From positions 1 through 7,526 of the forward strand of contig WFRA01000193.1 in the NCBI GenBank assembly GCA_015486775.1: a DNA stretch of 7,526 nucleotides. The letters run 5' to 3'. The notes beneath the pieces were generated by a model. That model did not search any database. It was not told the DNA's origin and saw nothing but the letters and a program-made list of their open reading frames with translations. Below are positions 1 through 6,909 of the stretch, piece after piece. This DNA comes from Kiritimatiellales bacterium (GTDB taxonomy: Bacteria; Verrucomicrobiota; Kiritimatiellia; Kiritimatiellales; Pontiellaceae). Every line of letters begins with the position of its first letter. Positions within the stretch are counted from its first letter, which is position 1. Both the position numbers and the translations under genes were made by a program.

Positions 1-1639
1 CCATGGTTTCTTCGATGCGAGCCAGCGCCCACATGCGCTCCAGTTCGGGGTTTTCCGTGTCAATCTCCGGCAGGATGGCAGAGCAAGTCCACTGCTTTTG
101 CTCGCCGGAAATCTTGGCGCTGAAAGTCAGGTTCACTTGGCCGGAACCGTTGTAGCGACCGAAGACGACCAGCTGCTGCCCCATGAACAGGTTGCCGGGT
201 TTTGCGGGCGTGAGCTGGGTTACTTTTTCGCCACTGAAAGCCAGTTTCACATCGTGCATGCACTCGTGGAGCACCTTGATTTTGGCTTGGAGCAGGCGGC
301 CGACAATATCGTCGGAGTCGGAAATATTCATCGCGAACCCTCCGGAATCCTTGGCCAACCGATCCATCAAGGGCTGGTTGGCGCTGTTGCCCATCACAAA
401 GGTGAAGAGGCGGATGTCGTATTGCTTCAGCAGATCCAGGAAGGCCTTGTGACCTTTCGGGCCAATATTGCAAACCCCGTCGGTGACGAGAATAATTCCT
501 GTGGTGCGATCGGCATCCAGACTGCGATACGCCGACTTTAGCCCGGCAAACAGCGCCGTTCCGCCACCGGTCTGAATGCTTCCCACCTTTTGAATCCACT
601 GGTTCACATGTTCCGGAGAGGCCGTAACAAACCCTCGGGTTAAATCCCGAGCCTTGTCGCTAAAGGTGATCAGTTTAAAGCGGTCGTTGGGCGACATTTT
701 TCCCAGCACTTGGCTCACCCCTTTGGTCAGCATGTTGATTTTTTCGCCCGACATACTACCCGAAACATCCAACACGAAAATCCAGTCGGAACCTTCCGCG
801 ATGGAGCGGAGCGAGGCGGCGGGTGTGACCACCGCCATGAAGGTACCCGGCTCTGTTGCGGAGGCACGGTAGGGAACAATTTCGACCCGCGCAGGAATCG
901 AGTTGTCCAAGCGGTAGTAAAAGACCACATCGCGCGACAGCTCCGTGCCGCCTTCGCTCTGTTCCAAAATCACATCGATGGTGCCGTTGGTCTGGGAAAT
1001 CATCGCCTCTTGGTCGTAGCCCGGAACCCGCACATCGGCGACCGGAAAGGCCGACTTGAGCTTTAGCCGGAAAGAGAAGTCGCCATGCACGTTATTGTCA
1101 ACCTCCCAGAAGGCGATGCGCTCTTCGTCCACGCCGCCCTCCGCCAGCGGATAGACATAGCGGCCAATGTTCAGGTCGATCTCGATGGGCTGATAGTAGA
1201 CCATTCGCAGGCGGGTTTCCGCACCAGCCCGTATCCGCCCGACGCTGACATCGAAGGTTTTAAAATCATTCTTTTCCGCCAGGGTGGTGTCGTTCCCCTT
1301 GGCCACCTGCTCTTCGTAGATTTCTTTAGCCCGCTCCCTTTCGACCACCTCGCCAATCACTTCATTTCCATCGATCCACAAGCTGATCTCCGAGAGGCTG
1401 GCTTTTTTCGGGATGGGAAAGGAATAGATCGCTTCGTAATCCTGGTCGGCCGTGTTTCCAAAAACCTGATCGACCACCGTCTGGGCATATCCATTGTTGA
1501 TCGTCACCTCTACGTGGTGCGACTTAATGAAGGTTCCGCCGTCCCCGCCGCCCACTGGCTTAAGCAGTCCGGCTCCGTGGGCGGTCGTGGTGGCGATTAG
1601 TGCGGCGATGCATACGAGTTGAGTTAATTTTGCATTCAT
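1..1639 (-). CDS. Secreted VIT-vWA domain protein (inter-alpha-trypsin inhibitor heavy chain-like), 3' end outside window
   Basis: An uninterrupted frame of 546 codons runs leftward off the window edge, so the C-terminus is missing. Residues 1-22 look like a Sec signal peptide: Lys4, a hydrophobic stretch LVCIAALIA, then a likely cut near AHG-A. A VIT domain follows from about residue 40 to 165, with the typical IYEEQVAKG and SVGRIRAG segments. A von Willebrand A domain covers about 285-450 and has a complete metal-ion (MIDAS) site: DVSGS at 291-295, Thr361 in TGGGTAL, and Asp387 in VTDGV. VIT-vWA proteins are mostly extracytoplasmic; their bacterial roles are poorly defined, but the MIDAS predicts divalent-metal-dependent protein binding. 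The ATG is chosen because AAGGAGA (1647-1653) sits 7 nt upstream and the signal peptide starts there. The start lies 2 nt after the hydrolase stop, and the ribosome site is inside the hydrolase's last codons, so the two are probably translationally coupled. The exact partner is unknown. Confidence 0.93.
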   Translation of the reverse strand, partial: MNAKLTQLVCIAALIATTTAHGAGLLKPVGGGDGGTFIKSHHVEVTINNGYAQTVVDQVFGNTADQDYEAIYSFPIPKKASLSEISLWIDGNEVIGEVVERERAKEIYEEQVAKGNDTTLAEKNDFKTFDVSVGRIRAGAETRLRMVYYQPIEIDLNIGRYVYPLAEGGVDEERIAFWEVDNNVHGDFSFRLKLKSAFPVADVRVPGYDQEAMISQTNGTIDVILEQSEGGTELSRDVVFYYRLDNSIPARVEIVPYRASATEPGTFMAVVTPAASLRSIAEGSDWIFVLDVSGSMSGEKINMLTKGVSQVLGKMSPNDRFKLITFSDKARDLTRGFVTASPEHVNQWIQKVGSIQTGGGTALFAGLKSAYRSLDADRTTGIILVTDGVCNIGPKGHKAFLDLLKQYDIRLFTFVMGNSANQPLMDRLAKDSGGFAMNISDSDDIVGRLLQAKIKVLHECMHDVKLAFSGEKVTQLTPAKPGNLFMGQQLVVFGRYNGSGQVNLTFSAKISGEQKQWTCSAILPEIDTENPELERMWALARIEETM

Positions 1640-1641
1640 GG

Positions 1642-2385
1642 TTATTTCTCCTTGGGGTTGAACTTCCCGTGCAAGAGGAAGTGTTTGGTTTGTGCAATTG
1701 TGTTTTTGTTCCGCATGGTGCAGGTGTGGGTGGCGTGCAGTTTGATGTAGTCGGAATAGGTAGCGGGCTTCACGCGGGCGAGCGCCACTTTTCCATCGTC
1801 CGGACCGGGAATCAGCATGGAGAGAATCGGGTTGATCGTGCGGTCGCCCGCAATGATTCCCAGTTCAAAATCCGGAGCCTTCAGCCGGAGCGGGAGGCTG
1901 TTGGTTCCGGTACCCAGCTGATTCCCGGCCGGCCCGTTGATCCATTGGTAGAGAAAGATATTGCCCAGCTTATCGGTCACCTCGCTACCCCGGCTCGGCG
2001 GCGCAAGCATTACCACTCTTCCAAGGTTTGGAAGTTCGTGCTCCTTCAGGTATTGGCGTAGAATGATCCCACCCATCGAATGGGTGACGAAGTGGACGGT
2101 CTGCTCGTTTTTAATCTGTGGTTCCAGAGTTTGGAAAATCTGCTCGGCCAGTTTTTCGATCGGAGCGGAGGTGGAGGGATAGTCGATGTTGAGAACGCGG
2201 TAGCCCTCCTGTTTGAGTTCCTTTTCCATTTTATCCATCGACCAGCTGGAGCGGGCAAGCCCGTGGAGCAAGACGACAGTTTCATGTTTTATTACACTTC
2301 CGGAAGTGTGATAGTTGCTGTGACAAAAAGTATTGCACGCAATTAGGATCAAAATTGGCATTAACAGCATGATTTTTACCTTCAC
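1642..2385 (-). CDS. Alpha/beta-hydrolase (lipase/esterase-like), predicted lipoprotein
   Basis: The 247-residue protein has the layout of a small alpha/beta-hydrolase. HGLARSSW at 41-48 is the oxyanion-hole HG motif. HSMGG at 102-106 is the nucleophile elbow with Ser103, where Thr101 replaces the usual first Gly. Asp196/Asp197 in GPDDGKV and His220 in HATHT are the likely acid and base. The N-terminus MKVKIMLLMPILILIAC is a lipoprotein signal: two Lys, a hydrophobic core and the lipobox LIAC with Cys17. The start codon is GTG, overlapping the upstream TGA stop as GTGA. An ATG five codons later is possible and has AAGG upstream, but it would remove both Lys residues, so GTG is preferred. Substrate is not readable from sequence; its place beside a lysophospholipid-recycling gene makes a lipid ester plausible (inference). 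Last codons contain the ribosome site of the next gene. Confidence 0.9.
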   Translation of the reverse strand: MKVKIMLLMPILILIACNTFCHSNYHTSGSVIKHETVVLLHGLARSSWSMDKMEKELKQEGYRVLNIDYPSTSAPIEKLAEQIFQTLEPQIKNEQTVHFVTHSMGGIILRQYLKEHELPNLGRVVMLAPPSRGSEVTDKLGNIFLYQWINGPAGNQLGTGTNSLPLRLKAPDFELGIIAGDRTINPILSMLIPGPDDGKVALARVKPATYSDYIKLHATHTCTMRNKNTIAQTKHFLLHGKFNPKEK

Positions 2386-3125
2386 GATTCCACCATGGTT
2401 TTGAGGGTTTTGAGGGTTTTGAGGGTTTGCAGGTCGAGTTTTCCGGTTCCAAGCATGGGAAGTTCGGGGATGCGGAAAAAGTTGGCGGTGCGGGGGATCC
2501 AGAGGTTGGGGAGGTTGAGTTTCCGAAGTCTGGAAATCAGCGTTGCGGGGTCGCCCGCCTCGTCGGTATAGCAGACGGCGAGCTGTTCGCCTTTGGCGAG
2601 GTTGGCCATACCCACGACGGCAACGCAGGGTTCGTCGGATTCGGCGGCTTGCTGGAGCGCTTCTTCCACCGCGCCGTGGGGAACCATCTCGCCGGCAATC
2701 TTGCTGAAGCGGGCCAGGCGTCCGCAGAGCGTGATGAGACCATGGGCATCCACGCGGGCGATGTCGCCGGTGTTGTACCAGCCGTCGCGCAGGACTTCGC
2801 CGGTCTTTTGGGGTTGGCCGAGGTAGCCCTGCATAACGCTGGGGCCTTTCACGAGTAGAAGGCCGTCTTCTCCGTCGGGTAGGGGTGTGCGGGTTTCGGG
2901 ATCGACGATGCGGATGGCGAGATTGGGCAATGGCTGACCATTGCCGAGCAGGGCGACGGGGGAGAGTTCAGTGCAGCCGTAGCCTTCGATGGGACGGATG
3001 GAAAAGGCTTCTTCAAAGTCGGCGGCGAGTTTAGCTGGAAGTTTTTCGCCGCCAGTAATGACGGTTCCCAGAGTTTGAAAATCTTCGGCAGAGGCTTTGC
3101 GCAGATAGTTTTGCAGAAAGGTGGG
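2382..3125 (-). pseudogene. C-terminal part of the LplT-Aas acyl-ACP synthetase domain in the shifted frame
   Basis: This is the remainder of the gene above, read in the -1 frame. It has no start codon with a convincing ribosome site of its own. It carries the rest of the adenylation domain in the right order: PTFLQNYLRKAS, ITGGEKL, GYGCTELSPVA, GWYNTGD, the hinge GRLARFSKIAGEMV, and LGTGKLD with the usual catalytic Lys near the end. Every core motif is intact, so the break is recent or an artefact of sequencing or assembly. The tail ends in a short TLK repeat encoded by 9-bp tandem units. The stop TGA (2384-2382) overlaps the GTG start of the hydrolase gene. If the frameshift is real, the protein as sequenced lacks the C-terminal lid of the synthetase and should not adenylate fatty acids. 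Confidence 0.8.
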
Positions 3126-5686
3126 GTGGCGAGCAGACCGGTCAGTTTTTCTTCGCGGATGAGGCGGACAACGCGTTTGGTTTGCAGCGGGTTGGGATGG
3201 TACGCCACGCGCATGCCTTTGAGCAACGGCCACCAGAGCAGCGCGAGATAGCCGAAGGAGTGGAAGAGCGGCAGGATGGCGCAGATGGAGTCGTTCTTGC
3301 CAAACTGGGTGATGGATTGGACGGCGTCGAGGTTGGAGAGCAGGTTGGCGTGCGAGAGCATGATGCCCTTGGGGGTGCCGGTGGTGCCGGAGGAAAAAAT
3401 GATGGCGGCAGTGTCGGTGGGTTGCGGTGTGCGTCCGCCCGCCAAGCGTTTGGGGCTGGCAAAGAGGGCGGAGCAGAGGGCGCGGAAACGCGCGGGTTTT
3501 TCGAGCAGCTCTTCGAGGTAGATCCACTGCACGGACAGCTCGGGAAGGGTTTGCTTTTGGAGGAAGCGACGGGAGGTGACGACTTGCTTGAGCCCGCTCT
3601 GTTCGACGGCGGACTGCAGGGCGGCGGCGGAGGCAGTCCAGTTGAGGTTGACGGCGGTTTTGCCGGAGAGGGTCGCGGCGAGGTTAGCCAGTACGCAGCC
3701 GATCGAGGTGGGCAATAAAATGCCGATGCGTTCGTCGCTGGGCAGTTGCCGGGCAAGCAGGAGGCTTCCGGTGAGGAGCTGGCCGTAGGTGGTTTTTTGC
3801 CCAAGGGTGTCGGAGGCGATGGGGCGGAACCAGTTGTGGCGGGCTTGTTTGAGGAAGCGGTGGCTAAGGGTGTTTTTGGGGCACAGGCTTTGGGCGGTGG
3901 CATGCTCTGCGCCAAGTTCGGCAATCACGCGCTGGGCTTCTTCGGCGGTGGTGCTGGAGGGTAGCGGTTTCCCAAACTGGACAGAGACGGGATAGTGGAA
4001 TTTGAAGGGGAGACGCAGGCGGGGTGTGCCGTGGCGGTAGCTAAAGATGCTACCCCAAAGATTGTCGATGTGTGCGGGAATGATCGGGCAGCCGCTATTG
4101 CGGGCAATCTTTTCGAAGCCCTTGTTGAATTTCATCAGGCTACCGGTTTTGGTCAGTTCGCCTTCGGGGAAGATGGCGACGATGGCACCGGCTTCCATGG
4201 CCGCGCGGGCTTCTTTGAGAGAGTTGACGAGGGCGCGAGGGCCATCGGAGGTATGGATGGGAATACAGTCGGTAAGCTTGAAGAGTGGCTTGCACCATTT
4301 CCAGCTTTTGAAGACATCGCGCGAAACCAGGAAGCGGACGGGGCGCTGGGTGGCGGCCTGGAGAATGAGCGCGTCGGCATAGGCGGTGTGGTTGCAGATG
4401 AGCAGGGCACCCCCTTCGCGCGGCAGGTTTTCCAATCCTTGGAAGCGGATTTTATAGAGGCGGCGGATCAGGCGCATCAGCCAGAAGCGGACAAGGTGGT
4501 TGGGCAGGCGCAGGCAGGCGATGGTGGCGGGCAGCAGAGTGATGAGTGCGATGGTGAAGATGCAGCTTCGGGCGGAAAGACCGGCTTTTTTGGTGAGGAG
4601 GTAGAAGAGGCTGGATGCCAGAATCATGGCAGAAAACGAGAGAAAGCTTGATGCGCCAAACACCTCGCCGCGCCGCTCTTTCGGGATGCGCTGCTGGAGG
4701 AAGGCGTTGATCGGCACGAGGTACATTCCGCACGAGGCACCAATCCCGACGATCCAGAACTCAACCCAAAAGGGAGCGGCGGCTAGGCTCAGTCCGAGCG
4801 AGCCAATAACCACGCTGATGGCACCGACGGGAATCAAACCCACTTCGATGGTGTGTTTTGAAAAGTGGCCGGTCAGCAGGGCACCGATGCCAATCCCGAT
4901 GGCGGCAAGCGGGAAAAGCATCGGGCTTTTTTCGATGGAGAGGTGCAAGGCATCCTGGCCAAAATAGATGAGTGCCTGCTGGAAAAAGGCCATAATGCCG
5001 CCCAGCAACACCAGACCCCAGATCGCCCGCCGCGACCAGGGATCGTCCTTGAGATTTTTCAGGGCGCGAGCCACATCGGGAATAATCCAGGGCGAGGATT
5101 TTGTGCGGGTTCCAAAGGCTGGAACATGGGCGATGCGGCGAGCGGCGAATGTGCCGACGAGGGCGAGCAGGAAGCTGCATCCCACGGCGTAGAGCGGGTG
5201 GAGATGGGCGTAGCCGATCAGCAGCGACGGCATGGCCGTACCGAGAATGGCGGCGGAATAGGTGGCAGCGGTCAGAAAACCGTTGGCCTTCGAGAGCTCG
5301 TCCTCTTTTACCAGTTCCGGAACAATGCCTCGCTTGGCGGGACCAAAGAGTGCGCTCTGGGTGCAGAGCAGGAAGAGCAACAGGTAGAGCGGCCACGCCA
5401 GTCTCGAAAGCAGTGTCGGGATCGCCAGAGCCAGAATGCCGATTTCCATCCATTTGGTGGCCACGATAATGTCGCGCTTGCTAAAGCGATCCGCCAGCGT
5501 GCCGGCATAGTTGGAGAAGAGCAGGAATGGAACCACAAACAGGATCGAGCAGATCGCCAGCACCGTCGGCAGGCTCCCTTTTCCTAAGATTCCAACCAGC
5601 GCGATCGCCGCCGTCATCTTAAATGCGTTGTCGTTAAATGCCCCGGTGAATTGGGCGATGTTCAGCCATTTGAAGGTCTTTTTCAT
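2382..5686 (-). CDS. Fused lysophospholipid transporter / acylglycerophosphoethanolamine acyltransferase / acyl-ACP synthetase (LplT-Aas), frameshifted
   Basis: This gene corresponds to E. coli LplT and Aas joined in one chain, about 1101 residues after correcting a frameshift (the two E. coli proteins total about 1116). Residues 1-400 are a major-facilitator flippase with the LplT-like segments IAQFTGAFNDNA, FGPAKRGIVPEL and VPINAFLQQR. Residues about 415-620 are a PlsC-type acyltransferase with HTAYAD (His433, Asp438) and FPEG (506-509). Residues from about 640 form an adenylating acyl-ACP synthetase with the nucleotide loop SSGTTGTPKG (765-774). LplT moves lysophospholipid inward and Aas re-acylates it with an acyl-ACP-activated fatty acid at the inner membrane. 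The frame is lost after Thr854; as sequenced the N-terminal frame ends at 2849 (945 residues) with about 91 non-homologous residues. The ATG has GGAG 8 nt upstream (5695-5698). It is first in the leftward operon. The indel may be real or a sequencing error. Confidence 0.88.
2398..2428 (-). repeat. 9-bp tandem repeat, three full copies plus four bases
   Basis: On the plus strand the unit is GTTTTGAGG, at 2398-2406, 2407-2415 and 2416-2424, followed by GTTT. The repeat is in frame, so it adds or removes three residues (T-L-K) at the C-terminus of the LplT-Aas protein without breaking it. It lies just beyond the catalytic Lys motif in a part of the protein that should tolerate length change. Confidence 0.9.
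3123..3126 (-). other. Frameshift site: four-base C-run (minus strand) with one base missing
   Basis: The minus strand reads ctc gcc acc cca cct ttc. A five-C run would give L-A-T-P-T-F-L-Q-N-Y, which aligns with the TSTFLGNY stretch of E. coli Aas as I remember it. With four Cs the frame becomes T-P-P-F-C-K and is lost. The break is placed within a codon or two, because the residues on both sides fit the family in their own frames. Confidence 0.85.
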
Positions 5687-5729
5687 GTTTTCCGCTCCAG
5701 AAAAGTTAAAAGTTATGTATACGCCCTAT

Positions 5730-5745
5730 TGCACAGGGTGTGCCA
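5730..5745 (-). promoter_or_regulatory. Sigma-54 (RpoN) type -24/-12 promoter for the leftward operon
   Basis: The minus strand reads TGGCACACCCTGTGCA. Against the consensus TGGCACRNNNNTTGCW it matches every fixed position except the first T of TTGC, which is G. The GG and GC pairs have the required spacing. A start about 12 nt past the GC would fall near 5719, leaving a leader of about 33 nt with a ribosome site before the ATG at 5686. I saw no sigma-70 pair of comparable quality facing this way. The encoded sigma-54 activator to the right supports the call. The site also contains a short inverted repeat, GCACA-GGG-TGTGC, so a repressor site is an alternative reading. Confidence 0.6.
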
Positions 5746-5819
5746 GCGGCGGAGTTCGAGTTGTTAGTTGTTGTATGTCAGGTTGTTGTGGCTTCATGGC
5801 CAATGTGGATGTTTTTTAA

Positions 5820-5849
5820 TTGATATACATTCAGTGTTTGTTCTATATT
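5820..5849 (+). promoter_or_regulatory. Sigma-70-like promoter for the AIM24-family gene
   Basis: TTGATA (5820-5825) and TATATT (5844-5849) are separated by 18 nt. Each resembles its consensus box (TTGACA, TATAAT), and the predicted start near 5856 precedes the gene's ATG by about 38 nt. The stretch is AT-rich compared with its surroundings. It is a pattern match only. Confidence 0.5.
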
Positions 5850-5863
5850 CACTAAATGAATAT
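5845..5863. promoter_or_regulatory. Perfect 7-bp inverted repeat, operator or activator-site candidate
   Basis: ATATTCA-CTAAA-TGAATAT has perfect 7-bp arms around a 5-nt centre, the form of a site for a dimeric regulator. It overlaps the -10 box and likely start of the AIM24 promoter, where a bound protein would repress. It also lies about 135 bp upstream of the expected sigma-54 start for the divergent operon, a usual distance for an enhancer-binding protein. AT-rich DNA yields such palindromes by chance fairly often. Confidence 0.45.
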
Positions 5864-5880
5864 CTACTCTAACGGATGAA

Positions 5881-5886
5881 AAGGAG
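5881..5886 (+). promoter_or_regulatory. Ribosome binding site that fixes the AIM24 start
   Basis: AAGGAG lies 7 nt before the ATG at 5894. An in-frame ATG at 5876 would give six more residues (MKRRPK), but it lies upstream of this site and has no site of its own, so the downstream ATG is the better start. Confidence 0.8.
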
Positions 5887-5893
5887 ACCGAAG

Positions 5894-6679
5894 ATGGAAT
5901 GCCACGAAGTCGATTATGAAATTTTGGGGAATGATTTGCAGCTGGTGGAGATTGAGCTGGATCGCGGCGAGACGGTGATTGCGGAGGCTGGGGCGATGGC
6001 CTATATGGAGGAGGGAATTTCCTACGAAGCCAAGATGGGCGACGGATCGAAAGCCTCTCAGGGATTCATGGGCAAGCTGATGGGGGCGGGCAAACGGATG
6101 ATTTCGGGCGAGTCCGTTTTTATGACCCACTTTACGAGCCAGGTCGAAGGCAAGCGGCACGTGGCTTTTGGCGCGCCCTATCCCGGCAAGATTATTCCGA
6201 TCGACCTCGGCGAGCTGGGCGGTGAGCTAATTTGTCAGAAGGATGCCTTTCTTTGCGCGGCGCTCGGAACCCAGGTGAGCATTGCTTTTAGCAAGCGGAT
6301 GGGTGCCGGATTCTTTGGGGGAGAGGGTTTTATTCTCCAGCGTCTGCTCGGCGATGGAAAGGTCTTTTTGCATGTGGGCGGAACGGTGGTTAAAAAGGAG
6401 CTCAACAACGAAAAGATCCTGATCGACACCGGCTGCATTGCGGCATTTTCACCATCGCTCGACTATTCCATCGAACGGGCGGGCAACATGAAGTCGATGT
6501 TTTTTGGTGGCGAGGGGCTCTTTTTGGCGACCATTCAAGGAACGGGAACCGTCTGGATTCAGAGCCTGCCCTTTTCGCGCCTGGCCGACCGGATCATCGC
6601 CAGCGCCCCCAGTACCGGCGGGGAGAGCAAAGGCGAAGGCTCCGTGCTCGGCACCCTCGGCAACCTGCTGGGCGACTAG
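5894..6679 (+). CDS. AIM24 / TIGR00266 family protein
   Basis: The 261-residue product, starting [14 protein letters not shown], fits the AIM24 family (TIGR00266), glycine-rich all-beta proteins present in many bacteria and named after a yeast mitochondrial protein. Visible family features are the early [12 protein letters not shown] segment, [24 protein letters not shown] in the middle (about 143-165), and [16 protein letters not shown] near the end. There is no signal peptide or membrane segment, so it is probably cytoplasmic or membrane-associated. The C-terminal tail is Gly/Ser-rich (about 235-261). Biochemical function is not established for bacterial members. It is transcribed away from the LplT-Aas operon and followed by the sigma-54 activator gene, but 230 bp with repeats separate the two, so they need not share a transcript. 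Length and motifs look complete. Confidence 0.92.
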   Translation: MECHEVDYEILGNDLQLVEIELDRGETVIAEAGAMAYMEEGISYEAKMGDGSKASQGFMGKLMGAGKRMISGESVFMTHFTSQVEGKRHVAFGAPYPGKIIPIDLGELGGELICQKDAFLCAALGTQVSIAFSKRMGAGFFGGEGFILQRLLGDGKVFLHVGGTVVKKELNNEKILIDTGCIAAFSPSLDYSIERAGNMKSMFFGGEGLFLATIQGTGTVWIQSLPFSRLADRIIASAPSTGGESKGEGSVLGTLGNLLGD

Positions 6680-6699
6680 TACACAGATTCGGATGAACG

Positions 6700-6729
6700 A
6701 ACCGCGAATGGACGCTAATACACGCGAAT
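6700..6729 (+). repeat. Left arm of a large imperfect inverted repeat (three 10-bp units)
   Basis: The arm consists of AACCGCGAAT, GGACGCTAAT and ACACGCGAAT in direct succession, a 10-bp period with the core CGCnAAT. It pairs with 6832-6861 on the opposite strand at 26 of 30 positions. It starts about 20 bases after the AIM24 stop. Confidence 0.85.
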
Positions 6730-6831
6730 TGACAAGGGTTTACAAAAACCACCACCACTGCCACCATTTGGGTTAGGAGTCATGCTTCTTGAAAAGGAAT
6801 CCAACAAGCGAGTTTCCTGGGATTTTTGCAT

Positions 6832-6861
6832 ATTAGCGTTTATTTGCGTCCATTTGCGGTT
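6832..6861 (-). repeat. Right arm of the inverted repeat (three 10-bp units)
   Basis: Read on the minus strand the units are AACCGCAAAT, GGACGCAAAT and AAACGCTAAT, in the same order as the left arm. The 102 nt between the arms carry no gene I can support. If transcribed, the arms could fold into a long stem, but no T-run follows, so it is not a standard terminator. Confidence 0.85.
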
Positions 6862-6878
6862 CTTTACTGCGTTTTTTA

Positions 6879-6893
6879 GGTTAATTCGTGGTT
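6879..6893 (-). repeat. Extra single copy of the 10-bp unit (AACCACGAAT)
   Basis: On the minus strand this reads AACCACGAATTAACC, a further copy of the AACCnCnAAT unit, in the orientation of the right arm and 22 bases beyond it. It lies just before the ribosome site of the activator gene, so the repeat cluster extends into that gene's leader. Confidence 0.6.
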
Positions 6894-6909
6894 TAAAAAA
6901 GGAGACCTA

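Noticed and set aside
98..1600. Plus-strand open frames opposite the VIT-vWA gene
   Set aside because: They lack ribosome sites and family motifs, while the minus strand carries a continuous recognisable protein across the whole stretch.
3114..3130. Programmed -1 ribosomal frameshift joining the two LplT-Aas frames
   Set aside because: The site (gcc acc cca cct) is not a canonical slippery heptamer, and I saw no clear pseudoknot or internal Shine-Dalgarno-like stimulator. A one-base deletion in the C-run explains the break more simply.
3142..5600. Several other long frames on both strands inside the LplT-Aas gene
   Set aside because: They are low-complexity translations (Pro/Ser/Arg or Gly/Ala-rich) caused by the GC-rich codons of the real gene.
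5760..5787. Three GTTGTT copies upstream of the sigma-54-type promoter as an activator array
   Set aside because: Spacing is irregular (7 and 15 bp), the motif is low in complexity and there is no dyad symmetry.
5511..5819. 102-residue plus-strand frame reaching into the divergent intergenic region
   Set aside because: Mostly opposite the start of LplT-Aas, with no ribosome site and no recognisable domain.
6737..6750. Terminator hairpin GGTTT-ACAA-AAACC after the AIM24 gene
   Set aside because: The stem is only 5 bp, AT-rich, and not followed by a T-run.
6729..6757. TTGACA at 6729-6734 as the activator gene's promoter
   Set aside because: A perfect -35 box, but no -10-like hexamer lies 16-18 bases downstream; the start would also be about 150 bases from the gene, inside the repeat region.
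5881..6909. Identical AAGGAGACC leader before both plus-strand genes as a shared regulatory element
   Set aside because: It is mainly the ribosome-binding consensus; three extra matching bases are not evidence of regulation.
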